64,000 nt of DNA from Ruegeria sp. Alg231-54 (GCF_900143525.1 NZ_FREZ01000008.1:62001-126000), one strand, 5' to 3'; shown: positions 44,749 through 54,873, numbered from the stretch's first letter. The notes: generated from the letters alone by a model not told the origin. Numbers and translations: made by a program.

Positions 44749-45771
44749 TTGGCCATCGGTGCCCTAAACCCACCGCAAGATGAAATGCCTCAGCGCGAAG
44801 CGTTTGTTGAGTTTCCAGACAACCGATTGTTAATAGACCTGTGCGGGGAATATGACCGCAATCTGACAGATATTGAGCAAAAGCTCTCAGTTCAGATCGT
44901 GCGCCGCGGGAATCAGCTGGCCGTGATGGGTGACGAAGACGCCCAGAAGCAGGCCATCGAGGTTTTGCAGGCGCTATACACGCGCTTGGAAGGCGGACGT
45001 GACGTCGAAGCGGCCGATGTGGACCGCGAGCTGCGAATGGGTGGCTCGGAGACGGGAACCGGCAGCCGCGACGGTGACCAGCTCGAAATGTTCAGAGGCG
45101 GTACAGTTGAAATCAAGACGCGCAAGAAACTGGTCGAGCCGCGCACAGATGCGCAAAAGGCATACGTCCAGTCCTTGTTCAACAATGAGCTGGCCTTCGG
45201 TATTGGCCCTGCCGGTACGGGTAAGACCTATCTTGCCGTAGCCGCTGGCGTATCGATGTTTATCGGCGGCCATGTAGATCGGATCATTCTCAGCCGCCCT
45301 GCAGTCGAAGCTGGCGAAAAGCTGGGCTATCTGCCCGGTGACATGAAGGACAAGGTCGATCCTTACATGCAGCCGCTTTACGACGCATTGAATGACTTTC
45401 TTCCCGGAAAGCAGCTAGCCAAGCTGATCGAAGAAAAGCGAATCGAAATAGCGCCGCTGGCCTTCATGCGGGGGCGTACGCTGGCGAATGCGTTTGTTGT
45501 GCTGGACGAAGCTCAGAACGCCACGACGATGCAGATGAAAATGTTCCTGACACGTCTGGGTGAAGGAAGCCGAATGGTGATCACCGGTGACCGCTCTCAG
45601 GTTGACCTGCCGCGCGGTGTTCAGTCAGGGCTGGCCGATGCCGAGCGTTTGTTGAATACGATACCAAACATCAGCTTCAACTACTTCACGTCCAAGGATG
45701 TTGTGCGCCACCCGCTTGTGGCCGCCATTATCGAAGCGTATGAGGCCGACTCGGGCCGCGAGAAAGCATAG
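44749..45771 (+). CDS. phoH: PhoH family ATPase
   Basis: The protein has 340 residues from the TTG at 44749, preceded by AGGAG six bases upstream; an in-frame ATG at 44689 has no ribosome site. After an N-terminal KH-like region, the PhoH domain shows Walker A GPAGTGKTYLA and Walker B FVVLDEAQNATT. The family is an RNA-linked ATPase that pairs with YbeY. It starts the phoH-ybeY-corC-lnt operon. Confidence 0.93.
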   Translation: MAIGALNPPQDEMPQREAFVEFPDNRLLIDLCGEYDRNLTDIEQKLSVQIVRRGNQLAVMGDEDAQKQAIEVLQALYTRLEGGRDVEAADVDRELRMGGSETGTGSRDGDQLEMFRGGTVEIKTRKKLVEPRTDAQKAYVQSLFNNELAFGIGPAGTGKTYLAVAAGVSMFIGGHVDRIILSRPAVEAGEKLGYLPGDMKDKVDPYMQPLYDALNDFLPGKQLAKLIEEKRIEIAPLAFMRGRTLANAFVVLDEAQNATTMQMKMFLTRLGEGSRMVITGDRSQVDLPRGVQSGLADAERLLNTIPNISFNYFTSKDVVRHPLVAAIIEAYEADSGREKA

Positions 45772-45810
45772 TCGTCCCGGTTGCGGCCACAGGGCTTTGG
45801 ACACGGTGAG

Positions 45811-46305
45811 ATGAATCTGGAAGTGACGATCGAAGATGCGCGCTGGCAACAGCTTGAACCATTGGCTGCGCGCGCGATAAAGGCTGTTTTGGACTTTTGC
45901 GATCTGGACGCCGAGCTGTGCGAAGTTAGCCTGCTGGCCTGCGATGATGCGCGAATTGCTGATCTGAACGCGGAATTTAGGGAAAAGCCCACGCCGACCA
46001 ATGTGCTGAGTTGGCCAGCCGAAGATCTGACCGCTGACGAAGCGGGGCAGAGACCTGCCCGACCCACGCCAGACTTTACGGGCGAAATCGCGCTGGGCGA
46101 CATTGCGATATCTTTCGATACTTGCGCCCGCGAAGCAGCCGACGCCAGCAAAACTATGGACGATCACGTCACGCATCTGATCATTCACGGAGTGTTGCAC
46201 TTGCTGGGCTATGACCACATCCGTGACCCCGACGCCACTTTGATGGAAGGGGTCGAGGTCGAGATACTTGGCAAAATGGGTATAGATGACCCATATAGTA
46301 TGTAA
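45811..46305 (+). CDS. ybeY: Endoribonuclease YbeY (rRNA maturation)
   Basis: The protein has 164 residues from the ATG at 45811, with GGTGAG directly upstream; an ATG 30 bases earlier is less likely. The metal-binding motif [11 protein letters not shown] (His-x3-His-x5-His) is intact near residue 130. [13 protein letters not shown] is the family strand block. It matures the 3' end of 16S rRNA and supports ribosome quality control. It follows phoH by 39 bases. Confidence 0.95.
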   Translation: MNLEVTIEDARWQQLEPLAARAIKAVLDFCDLDAELCEVSLLACDDARIADLNAEFREKPTPTNVLSWPAEDLTADEAGQRPARPTPDFTGEIALGDIAISFDTCAREAADASKTMDDHVTHLIIHGVLHLLGYDHIRDPDATLMEGVEVEILGKMGIDDPYSM

Positions 46306-46341
46306 TAGTGGCCGCATTGGCCGATCATTTGGAACAGGATT

Positions 46342-47229
46342 ATGGGCGATACAGACGGCAGTTCTATGGCGGCGCAGAGCGCGCAACCGAAGGACAGCGG
46401 TGAAAATGCCAGCAAAAATGCTGGCTTCTTTTCTCGAATAGTGGACGCGTTCTCGCCGCAGAGCGACGAAGAGGTCAGCGCGACCAATGGACATGAGGTC
46501 GACATGGTTCAGCCTCGCGGCATGATCAACCTGCGGCGAATGCGGGTCGAAGATGTGGCTATTCCCACGGCGGAAATCGTGTCCGTGCCCTCGACAATCA
46601 GCAAGGATGAGCTGGCCCAGGTTTTCCGCGACAGCGGCCTGTCCCGTATTCCCGTCTACGAGGGAACGCTTGATACGCCTTTGGGGTTTGTACACCTGAA
46701 GGATTTTGCGCTTACGCACGGATTTAACGGTACAGGGTCAGAGTTCGATCTGGTCTCGATGCTGCGCACTTTGCTGTTTGTACCGCCATCGATGCCGATT
46801 GGCGTGTTGTTGACGAAGATGCAGACCGAACGCCGCCATATGGCGCTGGTGATTGACGAATACGGCGGTGTTGACGGTCTTGTGTCGATCGAGGACCTGA
46901 TCGAACAGGTGGTCGGTGAGATTGCGGATGAGCACGATGCCGACGAAGGCCAGCTTTGGATACAGGAAAAGCCCGGCTACTATGTCGTGCAAGCCCGCGT
47001 CCCCTTGGAGGAATTCGAGGCCGAGATAGGGCGTTCTCTGACAAGTCACGAAGACGTGGACGAGGAAGAGATCGACACATTGGGCGGATTGGTCTTCATG
47101 CTGTCTGGTCGCGTCCCAGCACGGGGCGAGGTCGTATTGCATCCCGAAGGTCCCGAGTTCGAGGTGATCGACGCCGACCCGCGCCGGATCAAACGTCTGC
47201 GTGTCATGTTGCCGGATCGCGTTGAATGA
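46342..47229 (+). CDS. corC: CorC/hemolysin-C-type CBS-domain protein
   Basis: This 295-residue soluble protein has two CBS domains (about 65-185, with SRIPVYEGTLDTPLGFVHLKD and LVIDEYGGVDGLVSIEDLIE) and a CorC_HlyC domain from about 200. There is no DUF21 membrane part. In E. coli, CorC assists cobalt/magnesium efflux. Its stop overlaps the lnt start by four bases. Confidence 0.92.
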   Translation: MGDTDGSSMAAQSAQPKDSGENASKNAGFFSRIVDAFSPQSDEEVSATNGHEVDMVQPRGMINLRRMRVEDVAIPTAEIVSVPSTISKDELAQVFRDSGLSRIPVYEGTLDTPLGFVHLKDFALTHGFNGTGSEFDLVSMLRTLLFVPPSMPIGVLLTKMQTERRHMALVIDEYGGVDGLVSIEDLIEQVVGEIADEHDADEGQLWIQEKPGYYVVQARVPLEEFEAEIGRSLTSHEDVDEEEIDTLGGLVFMLSGRVPARGEVVLHPEGPEFEVIDADPRRIKRLRVMLPDRVE

Positions 47230-48719
47230 ACCCTGCACAGGGCTGGCCGTTTTGGTTGCGGTTAATATCCGCAGCTCTGCTGGGCGCGGTCGCGGCGTTT
47301 GGGCTTGCTCCGTTCGGCTTTTGGCTGGCAACAGTGATCGCACTGATCTTGCTGTCGCCTCTGTTTCTTACGGCTGAGACGCGGGCGAGGGCGGCGTGGT
47401 TGGGCTGGGCCTTTGCGACTGGGTATTTTGCGCATGCGCTCAGTTGGATTGTCGAACCGTTCCTTGTTGATGTCCAGCGTCACGGATGGATGGCGCCTTT
47501 TGCCCTAACATTCATGGCAGGCGGCCTCGCGCTGTTTTGGGCGCTAGCTTTTTGGCTGGTGCGGCGTCCCGACAACGATGGCGTATCACAGGCCGTGTTT
47601 CTGGCGATTTCAATCTCACTGCTGGAATTTGCCCGAGGCTATGTTCTGACGGGGTTTCCCTGGGCGGCGCTGGCGCAGGTCTGGGTGGACACACAGGGCG
47701 CACAGCTTTTGTCTCTGTTCGGGCCATATGGGCTGGGCGCGGCGACTTTGCTGGCGACTTTGCCGCTTGGGGCCGCGCTGTCGCAGCGCGATGGCTACGT
47801 GGTTCCGTTCGGCCTGACCGTTGGAGCCACGTGTTTAACATTGATTTATGGCGCGTCGCGCCCGGCTGTTACAGACACTGACAATGTTGTTCGCCTCATT
47901 CAACCAAATGCGCCCCAGCATCAGAAATGGGATCCGGATTACGCCCCGCTGTTTTTTGCCCGTCAATTGGAGTTCACGGCGGCGGCCCCGCGACCCGATC
48001 TGATTGTCTGGCCGGAAACCTCGGTTCCTGCATGGCTGGGCAGTGCGCAGCCTTATCTGACCGCGATCGCCGATGCCGCGCAGAGGGCGCCCGTATTTCT
48101 TGGTATTCAGAGAGGGGACGGCCCGCGCATTTACAATTCGATGATCTATCTGGATGAAGATGGCCGGCAGCAGGGACTTTATGACAAGCATCACCTGGCA
48201 CCCTTTGGGGAATACGTGCCATTTGGTGACATCTTGGCCCAGTTCGGAGTTTACGGAATGGCTGCCACCACTGGCAATGGCTTTAGTGCCGGATCGGGTG
48301 CGGCACTGATGGACGCTGGCAAACTGGGGAAGGCGTTACCCCTTATCTGCTATGAGGCGGTATTTACCCAGGACGTCTTGTCTGCACCTGGTCGTGCCGA
48401 CTTTCTGCTGCAGATCACCAATGATGCGTGGTTCGGAACGCGATCGGGGCCGTATCAGCATCTGGCTCAGGCGCAAATGCGCGCCATCGAGCAAGGGTTG
48501 CCGATGATGCGGTCGGCCAATACTGGAGTGTCGGCGATGATTGACCCGCTGGGCCGGGTGACCGAGGCATTGCCTCTGGGGCAGGCCGGTTTTGTCGATG
48601 CGACATTGCCCAAGGCGCTGGATCCGACTGTGTACGCCCGGCTGGGTGATGCACCGGTCTTTGTCGCGCTGTTGGCGCTCTATGCGCTGCTTTCACGCAA
48701 CGCTAGAAAACAGCAATAG
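47226..48719 (+). CDS. lnt: Apolipoprotein N-acyltransferase
   Basis: This 497-residue inner-membrane protein has about six to eight N-terminal hydrophobic segments and a periplasmic nitrilase domain from about 220. The catalytic triad is Glu in VWPETSVPAWLG, Lys in DKHHLAPFGEYVP and Cys in LICYEAVF. It N-acylates the lipoprotein N-terminal Cys, the last lipoprotein maturation step. It is coupled to corC and ends 99 bases before metK. Confidence 0.96.
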   Translation: MNPAQGWPFWLRLISAALLGAVAAFGLAPFGFWLATVIALILLSPLFLTAETRARAAWLGWAFATGYFAHALSWIVEPFLVDVQRHGWMAPFALTFMAGGLALFWALAFWLVRRPDNDGVSQAVFLAISISLLEFARGYVLTGFPWAALAQVWVDTQGAQLLSLFGPYGLGAATLLATLPLGAALSQRDGYVVPFGLTVGATCLTLIYGASRPAVTDTDNVVRLIQPNAPQHQKWDPDYAPLFFARQLEFTAAAPRPDLIVWPETSVPAWLGSAQPYLTAIADAAQRAPVFLGIQRGDGPRIYNSMIYLDEDGRQQGLYDKHHLAPFGEYVPFGDILAQFGVYGMAATTGNGFSAGSGAALMDAGKLGKALPLICYEAVFTQDVLSAPGRADFLLQITNDAWFGTRSGPYQHLAQAQMRAIEQGLPMMRSANTGVSAMIDPLGRVTEALPLGQAGFVDATLPKALDPTVYARLGDAPVFVALLALYALLSRNARKQQ

Positions 48720-48768
48720 TATTTTCGGATTGACGCTGTGTTTCTTGATGCGTATCCCGTTGCATGCT

Positions 48769-48813
48769 CATTACAACGGCTTCCTGACGTGATGGGATAA
48801 TCTTAATGGAGCA
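48769..48813 (+). ncRNA. SAM/SAH riboswitch controlling metK
   Basis: The sequence matches the short metK-associated element of Rhodobacterales. Stem CATTAC / GTGATG (48769-48774 and 48789-48794, one U-G pair) encloses AACGGCTTCCTGAC, and a downstream AATGGAGCA (48805-48813) carries the Shine-Dalgarno sequence. The loop bases GCTTCC can pair with GGAGC to form the pseudoknot. High SAM or SAH would hide the ribosome site and lower MetK synthesis. The ATG is six bases after the element. Confidence 0.9.
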
Positions 48814-48818
48814 CTTTC

Positions 48819-50000
48819 ATGTCCCGACAGAACTACACATTTACTTCGGAGTCTGTTTCCGAAGGGCACCCGGATAAGGTTTGCGACCGGATTTCCGATG
48901 CCGTACTTGACGCATTTCTGAATGAAGAACCCGAAGCGCGCGTGGCGTGCGAAACCTTTGCTACGACCGACCGGGTCGTCATCGGTGGCGAAGTAGGTCT
49001 GACTGATCAGGAAAAGCTGCACGACTACATGGGCCGCATCGACGAGATTGCGCGCGCCTGCATCAAAGACATCGGATACGAGCAGGACAAGTTCCACCAC
49101 GAAACCGTCGAGGTAACGAACCTGCTGCACGAACAGTCCGCACATATCGCCCAAGGTGTGGATGCCGCCGCAGACAAGGACGAAGGTGCCGGTGACCAAG
49201 GCATCATGTTCGGTTATGCGACCACGGAAACGCCTGCGCTGATGCCGGCACCGATCCAGTATTCACACGCGATCCTGCGCCGACTTGCCGAAGTGCGCAA
49301 GAATGGCAGCGAACCCGCGCTGGGTCCTGATGCCAAGTCGCAATTGTCGGTCGTTTACCGTGACGGCAAACCTGTGGGTGTCAGCTCGATCGTATTGTCG
49401 ACACAACACCTGGACGAAGCGCTGAGTTCCGCCGACATCCGCGCGATTGTTGAGCCTTACATCCGTGAAACACTGCCCGAAGGGTGGTTGAGCGACGAAA
49501 CCGAGTGGCACGTGAACCCCACTGGCAAATTCGTGATCGGTGGCCCGGATGGTGACGCAGGTCTGACCGGGCGCAAGATCATCGTAGACACTTATGGTGG
49601 CGCAGCCCCGCACGGCGGCGGCGCGTTCTCGGGTAAGGACCCGACCAAGGTGGACCGTTCGGCCGCGTATGCCGCGCGTTACCTAGCCAAGAATGTTGTG
49701 GCCGCCGGAATGGCAGAACGCTGCACGATCCAGCTAAGCTATGCGATTGGTGTGTCCAAGCCGCTGTCTATCTATGCCGACACTCACGGCACTGGTGAAA
49801 TCCCGGACGCAGAAATCGAAAAGGCTGTTGGTCAGGTCATGGATCTAACCCCGCGCGGTATCCGGCAGCACCTGCAGATGAACAAGCCTATCTATCAGCG
49901 CACGGCGGCCTATGGTCACTTCGGGCGTGAACCCGAAGCCGACGGTGGCTTTAGCTGGGAGCGGACGAATCTGGTCGACGCGTTGAAATCAGCGGTTTAA
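48819..50000 (+). CDS. metK: S-adenosylmethionine synthase
   Basis: This 393-residue enzyme has the family motifs [18 protein letters not shown] (about 13-30), [17 protein letters not shown] (about 123-139) and [19 protein letters not shown] (about 264-282). It makes S-adenosylmethionine from methionine and ATP in the cytoplasm. The ribosome site lies inside the upstream SAM/SAH riboswitch, so the enzyme is product-regulated at translation. Confidence 0.97.
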   Translation: MSRQNYTFTSESVSEGHPDKVCDRISDAVLDAFLNEEPEARVACETFATTDRVVIGGEVGLTDQEKLHDYMGRIDEIARACIKDIGYEQDKFHHETVEVTNLLHEQSAHIAQGVDAAADKDEGAGDQGIMFGYATTETPALMPAPIQYSHAILRRLAEVRKNGSEPALGPDAKSQLSVVYRDGKPVGVSSIVLSTQHLDEALSSADIRAIVEPYIRETLPEGWLSDETEWHVNPTGKFVIGGPDGDAGLTGRKIIVDTYGGAAPHGGGAFSGKDPTKVDRSAAYAARYLAKNVVAAGMAERCTIQLSYAIGVSKPLSIYADTHGTGEIPDAEIEKAVGQVMDLTPRGIRQHLQMNKPIYQRTAAYGHFGREPEADGGFSWERTNLVDALKSAV

Positions 50001-50037
50001 GATACGACCGTTATCCCAGAGGCAGTTGGAGGCACCG

Positions 50038-50832
50038 ATGGGCCTTAAACGCCTCGTCAAGAACTGGAAAGACAAACAAGTGGAAGCCATCCTCGCTGAG
50101 GACGGCTTTCGCAGATGTAGTGCTGAGGCTGTTCAGCCGATTGATGTCGCCTTCGTCGGATGGCCCAAATCTGGCAACAGCTGGTGCCAGTTTATAGTCG
50201 CAAACCTATACTACGGTGTCGACACTTCGATCGCGTCGGACAAAATTGTACAAGATCTGGTTCCGGATGTTCACAGGTCTCGATTCGTCAGGCGGTACTC
50301 CGAACAGATGATTGTGAAATCCCACAATCTGCCTCAGCCAAATTTCAGAAAGGTTATTCATCTTGTTCGCGACGGGCGCGACGCGATGGTGTCATATTAT
50401 CATTTCAGAAAGGCACTGGGGTTCAAAGGTACGCTGAACGAATTGATGGATGAAAACAGTGACGTTTACTCTACCTGGTGGGGCCACGCAGCAGCTTGGA
50501 ACGACAATAAGTTCAACGCCGAAAAAATGCTGCTGCGGTATGAAGATCTGCTTGACGATGCCGAAAATCAAATTGCGCGAATAGCTGACTTCATCGGTGC
50601 TGACGCAACCGCTACGCGCGCTTCGGAAATTGCGGCTCAGACGACTTTTTCGGTTCTCAAAGACAAAGAGAAAAAACATGGTTTGGAGAACAAAGATTGG
50701 CCAAAAGACAAGCAGTTCTTCCGTCGCGGGAAAGTGGGTTCGTTTCAGGATGAAATGAGCGTTGATGATGCAAAACGTTTTGAAGATCGAGCAGGCGATC
50801 AACTGATTGGCTTTGGATACGCGTTGTCGTAA
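50038..50832 (+). CDS. Sulfotransferase domain protein
   Basis: The protein has 264 residues from the ATG at 50038, preceded by TTGGAGG. PAPS binding is shown by VGWPKSGNSWCQFI (5'-phosphosulfate loop, about 41-54) and VIHLVRDGRDAMVSYYHF (3'-phosphate site, about 104-121). No signal peptide or membrane helix is seen. It transfers sulfate from PAPS to an unknown acceptor. The coding region is more A+T-rich than metK and trmB on either side, and it interrupts what are otherwise housekeeping genes, suggesting later acquisition. Confidence 0.85.
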   Translation: MGLKRLVKNWKDKQVEAILAEDGFRRCSAEAVQPIDVAFVGWPKSGNSWCQFIVANLYYGVDTSIASDKIVQDLVPDVHRSRFVRRYSEQMIVKSHNLPQPNFRKVIHLVRDGRDAMVSYYHFRKALGFKGTLNELMDENSDVYSTWWGHAAAWNDNKFNAEKMLLRYEDLLDDAENQIARIADFIGADATATRASEIAAQTTFSVLKDKEKKHGLENKDWPKDKQFFRRGKVGSFQDEMSVDDAKRFEDRAGDQLIGFGYALS

Positions 50833-50867
50833 GGGGTGTGCGCTCTGCCAAGTTTGGAAAACAGCTC

Positions 50868-51569
50868 ATGATACCCGATCGCCCGCGCAGAAACTTCTAT
50901 GGCCGCTTCAAGGGAAAAACCCTGAAGCCCAGCCAAAAGACGTATCTGAACGAAGACCTTGATGCACTGTCACCGGGTGCGGTGGATTGGGAAACCAATC
51001 CCGAACGCCATCCGCTGGATCTGAACGCTCTGTTCGATGGCAGGGACGTCTGGCTTGAGGTCGGCTTTGGTGGGGGTGAGCATCTTGTGCACCAGGCTGC
51101 CAGCAACCCCGATATCGGCATTATTGGGGCCGAACCGTATATCAACGGCGTCGCTATGCTCTTGGGTAAGATTCGTCAGGCCGGGGTCGAAAATTTGGCG
51201 GTGCATCCGGGCGATGTGCGCGATCTGTTCGATGTTCTGCCGGAGGCCAGCATCTCACGCGCTTTCCTACTTTATCCTGATCCCTGGCCAAAAACACGGC
51301 ACCATCGGCGCCGTTTTGTGACGCAGGAACATCTGGAGCCTTTGGCCCGTGCCCTTAAGCCGGGGTCTATTTTCCGCGTTGCTACGGACATTCCCGACTA
51401 TGTGCGCCAGACGTTGGAAGAAGTGCCACGCGCCTGGTTCGAATGGCTGGCCGAGCGCCCCGCCGACTGGCGCGAGCCGTGGGATGACTGGATTTCCACC
51501 CGCTATGAACAGAAAGCCCTGCGTGAAGGCCGTACGCCACACTACCTGACCTTCCGCCGCAAAGACTGA
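50868..51569 (+). CDS. trmB: tRNA (guanine-N7-)-methyltransferase
   Basis: The protein has 233 residues from the ATG at 50868; a GTG at 50838 has its purine-rich stretch too close to serve. [17 protein letters not shown] is the conserved N-terminus. The SAM site is [14 protein letters not shown], and [17 protein letters not shown] is the TrmB signature. The C-terminus ending [12 protein letters not shown] is also typical. It methylates G46 of tRNA. Confidence 0.95.
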   Translation: MIPDRPRRNFYGRFKGKTLKPSQKTYLNEDLDALSPGAVDWETNPERHPLDLNALFDGRDVWLEVGFGGGEHLVHQAASNPDIGIIGAEPYINGVAMLLGKIRQAGVENLAVHPGDVRDLFDVLPEASISRAFLLYPDPWPKTRHHRRRFVTQEHLEPLARALKPGSIFRVATDIPDYVRQTLEEVPRAWFEWLAERPADWREPWDDWISTRYEQKALREGRTPHYLTFRRKD

Positions 51570-51637
51570 TTGCGGCTGGACCAACCGGCCCCAATTCGCT
51601 AATCCGCCTTGAACTGATAGCGAAAACAGGAGCCCCC

Positions 51638-52990
51638 ATGTCCGGACACGGCACGCCCATCCCGATGACCTCGCATCCCTGCGGCCCGCTGACCGGAACG
51701 GCAGAGGTGCCCGGTGACAAATCTATTTCGCACCGGTCGCTGATCTTGGGCGCGATGGCCGTGGGCGAGACCCGGATCTCTGGCCTGTTGGAAGGCGAAG
51801 ATGTTCTGGACACCGCCAAGGCCATGCGCGCCTTCGGGGCCGAAGTCACCGATCACGGTGGCGGCGAATGGACCGTGCACGGCGTGGGCGTCGGTGGCTT
51901 TGCTGAACCCGATCAGGTGATCGATTGCGGCAACTCGGGCACCGGCGTTCGGCTGATCATGGGCGCCATGGCGACCTGTCCGATTTCGGCGACTTTTACG
52001 GGCGACGCGAGCCTAAACAAACGCCCCATGGCGAGGGTCACAGATCCGCTGGCGCTGTTTGGAACGCAATCGGTGGGCCGTTCAGGGGGGCGCTTGCCGA
52101 TGACTATCGTTGGCGCGGCTGACTCCACGCCGGTGCGCTACGAGGTACCCGTGCCTTCCGCCCAGGTAAAATCTGCGGTGCTGCTGGCTGGCCTCAATGC
52201 CCCCGGCAAAACTGTGGTGATCGAGAAAGAGGCCACACGCGACCATTCCGAGCGGATGCTGGCGGGCTTTGGTGCGGAAATCACTGTTGAGGACACTGAT
52301 GAGGGCCGGGTTATCACTCTGACCGGTCGCCCCGAGTTGAAACCGCAGGTCATCGCCGTGCCACGCGACCCGTCCAGCGCGGCCTTTCCGGTCTGCGCGG
52401 CGCTGCTCACGCCGGGGTCGGACGTTTTGGTGCCGGGCATCGGTCTGAACCCCACCCGTGCGGGGTTGTTCACTACGCTGCGCGAGATGGGTGCAGACCT
52501 GACCTATGAGAATGAGCGCGAAGAGGGCGGCGAACCTGTCGCCGATCTGCGCGCAAAGTACTCGCCGGATATGAAGGGGATCGATGTTCCACCGGAACGC
52601 GCGGCCTCGATGATTGATGAATACCCGGTTTTGTCCGTGATTGCGGCAAATGCCACCGGTGTCACGATGATGGGCGGGGTAAAAGAACTGCGCGTAAAGG
52701 AAAGCGACCGGATCGACGCAATGGCCCGGGGCCTGCGCGCCAATGGTGTAACTGTCGAAGAAGGTGATGAATGGTGGTCGGTTGAAGGGCTGGGCATCGG
52801 CAACGTCCCCGGTGGCGGCACCTGCGAAAGCTTTCTGGACCACCGGATCGCCATGTCGTTCATGATTTTGGGGATGGGGGCCAAAAAGGGTGTAACCGTC
52901 GACGATGCGGGCCCGATCGCCACCTCGTTCCCGGTTTTTGAACCTTTGATGGCCACGTTGGGTGCGAAGTTGCAGCGTAATAATCGGTAG
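51638..52990 (+). CDS. aroA: 3-phosphoshikimate 1-carboxyvinyltransferase, class II
   Basis: This 450-residue EPSP synthase has [17 protein letters not shown], the RPM/RDH blocks and [11 protein letters not shown], and resembles the Agrobacterium CP4-type class II rather than E. coli AroA. In the phosphoenolpyruvate site it reads CGNSGTGVR (residues 97-105), with Gly101 where CP4 has Ala100. It makes 5-enolpyruvylshikimate-3-phosphate in the chorismate pathway. Cmk follows after five bases. Confidence 0.95.
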   Translation: MSGHGTPIPMTSHPCGPLTGTAEVPGDKSISHRSLILGAMAVGETRISGLLEGEDVLDTAKAMRAFGAEVTDHGGGEWTVHGVGVGGFAEPDQVIDCGNSGTGVRLIMGAMATCPISATFTGDASLNKRPMARVTDPLALFGTQSVGRSGGRLPMTIVGAADSTPVRYEVPVPSAQVKSAVLLAGLNAPGKTVVIEKEATRDHSERMLAGFGAEITVEDTDEGRVITLTGRPELKPQVIAVPRDPSSAAFPVCAALLTPGSDVLVPGIGLNPTRAGLFTTLREMGADLTYENEREEGGEPVADLRAKYSPDMKGIDVPPERAASMIDEYPVLSVIAANATGVTMMGGVKELRVKESDRIDAMARGLRANGVTVEEGDEWWSVEGLGIGNVPGGGTCESFLDHRIAMSFMILGMGAKKGVTVDDAGPIATSFPVFEPLMATLGAKLQRNNR

Positions 52991-52995
52991 GTTTG

Positions 52996-53622
52996 ATGTC
53001 AGATTCGCAGTTCACAATCGCCATTGACGGGCCTGCGGCGGCGGGCAAGGGCACGATCTCAAAAGCGGTCGCGGCCCGGTTTGGCTTCGCGCATCTGGAC
53101 ACCGGGCTTTTGTACCGCGCGGTCGGCAGGCGGACTTTGCAGGGACTGGAGCCGATTGCGGCAGCGCACGCCCTGACCGCCGAAGAGTTGGAGCAGGGCG
53201 ATTTGCGCACGGCCGAGATTGCGCAAGCAGCCTCAAAAGTTGCCGTGATCCCCGAGGTTCGGGCCGCGTTGGTTGACTTCCAGCGGGCGTTTGCGCGCCG
53301 CAGCGGGGGCGCGGTGCTGGATGGTCGCGACATCGGTACTGTGATTTGCCCCGAGGCCGAGGTGAAACTGTTCGTCACCGCCAGCCCTGAAGTTCGGGCC
53401 GAGCGTCGGTTCCTTGAGCTCATCGCGAAGGGGAATGATATCTCGCGTGAACAGGTGCTGTCGGACGTAAAAGAGCGCGACGCGCGGGACACGGAACGCA
53501 GCACTGCGCCGATGAAGCCAGCAGAGGATGCAGTCCTGCTGGACACGTCAGATTTGAGCGTCGAAGCCGCGTTGGAAAAAGCTATCAAGGTCATTGAAGC
53601 AAAAAAGCCCGCACGGTCGTAA
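52996..53622 (+). CDS. cmk: Cytidylate kinase
   Basis: The protein has 208 residues from the ATG at 52996. The P-loop is [17 protein letters not shown] (about 9-25), and [20 protein letters not shown] holds the CMP-binding region. It phosphorylates CMP and dCMP. It is read with aroA. In many relatives rpsA follows directly; here a 5.5-kb accessory block intervenes. The stop codon lies inside the terminator hairpin. Confidence 0.96.
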   Translation: MSDSQFTIAIDGPAAAGKGTISKAVAARFGFAHLDTGLLYRAVGRRTLQGLEPIAAAHALTAEELEQGDLRTAEIAQAASKVAVIPEVRAALVDFQRAFARRSGGAVLDGRDIGTVICPEAEVKLFVTASPEVRAERRFLELIAKGNDISREQVLSDVKERDARDTERSTAPMKPAEDAVLLDTSDLSVEAALEKAIKVIEAKKPARS

Positions 53623-53645
53623 CCGTGCAGGCCTTGGTCTTTTTG
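53601..53645. terminator. Bidirectional Rho-independent terminator between cmk and YHS gene
   Basis: The arms GCACGGT and ACCGTGC, extended by GCC/GGC across one mismatch, form a stem with loop CGTA. Six A residues lie directly left of the stem, giving a T-run for the leftward transcript, and TTGGTCTTTTT lies to the right for cmk. It serves both convergent genes. Confidence 0.8.
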
Positions 53646-53651
53646 GCCAGA

Positions 53652-54131
53652 TTACAGTTCTCCGACCGCGATGCTTTTGATCTTGGACCACTGATTGTCA
53701 GCGGTTTCGGATGTGGCAGAAACATCTTCAAGGAACGCCGCGCGAGTATCTGCGTTCAGGAACAGATAAAGCTTTCCGTCAGCCACCAGGTATTGATCCG
53801 GATCGCCGTCGAATTTTTTGCCGACAGAAACGCCGAACGAACAGAACCCGCCATGTTGTGGCAGGTAGGCCGCCGGGTTGGCCTCGAACGCTTCGCGGTT
53901 GGCGGCGCTGGTGAAGTAATAAGATGCACCGTCATAAGTGGCCGAGTGGGTGGCAAAGCCATCGACCGGGTTGCCGTCGTTAACGAGAGTCACCAGATCG
54001 ACCCCATGCGCGGCAAGCGGCGCACCGGCGGCAGAAATACCGTTTGATACGTTGATCTCATCCGCAGCAAAGGCCGGGGCTGCGATCAGGGGCAATGTGG
54101 CGATCAGGGTGGCAAGAACGAGAGACTTCAT
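53652..54131 (-). CDS. Secreted YHS-domain protein
   Basis: The protein has 159 residues with a clear signal peptide (MKSLVLATLIATLPLIAAPAFA). The mature part has a YHS-like repeat: GNPVDGFATHSATYDGASYYFTSAANREAFEANPAAYLPQHGGFCSFGVS. That fits the family's metal- or cofactor-binding fold but with a diverged Tyr-His-Ser signature. Such proteins often accompany metal handling. The upstream leader has long inverted arms GGTTCAG (54146) and CTGAACC (54179). The gene ends at a shared terminator. Confidence 0.82.
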   Translation of the reverse strand: MKSLVLATLIATLPLIAAPAFAADEINVSNGISAAGAPLAAHGVDLVTLVNDGNPVDGFATHSATYDGASYYFTSAANREAFEANPAAYLPQHGGFCSFGVSVGKKFDGDPDQYLVADGKLYLFLNADTRAAFLEDVSATSETADNQWSKIKSIAVGEL

Positions 54132-54348
54132 TTGTGTTTCCTTTCGGTTCAGTATCCGGCCAGCAGGTCTGCCAGCCGCTGAACCAAAGCTAGGAACTCG
54201 GTTCTGAACGAGCTATCGCAGAAAGCCCTGAGTATCTTGCAGATCGTTCAAAGCTGTCGGTGCCTTCGAAATACTGTTCACCAAGCTTTGTTTGGTCAGG
54301 TCTGCGCCTCGACCCTATTGTCGGTCTATAGCCTGCAGGAGCGATGCC

Positions 54349-54873
54349 ATGATCCGACTAGCCTTATTGATGATTTTCCTTGCCGGAGGTGCATTGGCTC
54401 AAGAGACGGCTGAGCCGGAACCCCCAATGACGTATGAGCGGTTGGGAAAGATCATCTTTGCGCTCGATCCTGACGCGAAACCGTTTGGACCGGGGTTTGA
54501 GCTGAAGGTTGGGGACGTAACGGTGCTGGTCGTTACGGATATCAATGCGGACCGGATGCGGGCCATGGTCGCGATTGGCAGCGCCGAAGATTTGTCGCCC
54601 GCTGACCTTGAACGCGTGATGCAGGCGAATTTTGACAGTACGCTGGACGCGCGTTACGCTCTTGCGAACGGTATCTTGTGGGCTGCGTACATCCATCCGC
54701 TATCGCGGCTGGACAAGAACCAGCTGATCTCGGGGCTGGCCCAGACAGTGAACATCGCCAAGACCTATGGCACCCTGTACACCGGTGGTGCGGCGGAGTT
54801 CGAAGGGGGCGACAGCCAGGATCTGCAGCGCGATCTGATCGAAGAACTTTTGAAAAAAGGTGAGGAAATCTGA
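54349..54873 (+). CDS. Periplasmic protein of unknown function
   Basis: The protein has 174 residues from the ATG at 54349, which follows CAGGAG eight bases upstream and opens a signal peptide (MIRLALLMIFLAGGALAQ). The mature part is acidic with a compact alpha/beta pattern (FELKVGDVTVLVVTDINADRM, then LERVMQANFDSTLDARYALAN). It is faintly like CesT/YbjN-type chaperone folds, but that is not secure. It stands alone between the YHS gene and the halogenase gene. Confidence 0.72.
   Translation: MIRLALLMIFLAGGALAQETAEPEPPMTYERLGKIIFALDPDAKPFGPGFELKVGDVTVLVVTDINADRMRAMVAIGSAEDLSPADLERVMQANFDSTLDARYALANGILWAAYIHPLSRLDKNQLISGLAQTVNIAKTYGTLYTGGAAEFEGGDSQDLQRDLIEELLKKGEEI

Noticed and set aside
45625..46719. 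364-codon minus-strand open frame across phoH, ybeY and corC
   Set aside because: It spans three well-supported genes on the other strand and shows no recognisable protein features.
54146..54185. GGTTCAG / CTGAACC arms in the YHS gene leader as a riboswitch
   Set aside because: The arms are 26 bases apart and match no riboswitch core known to me; noted in the gene entry only.
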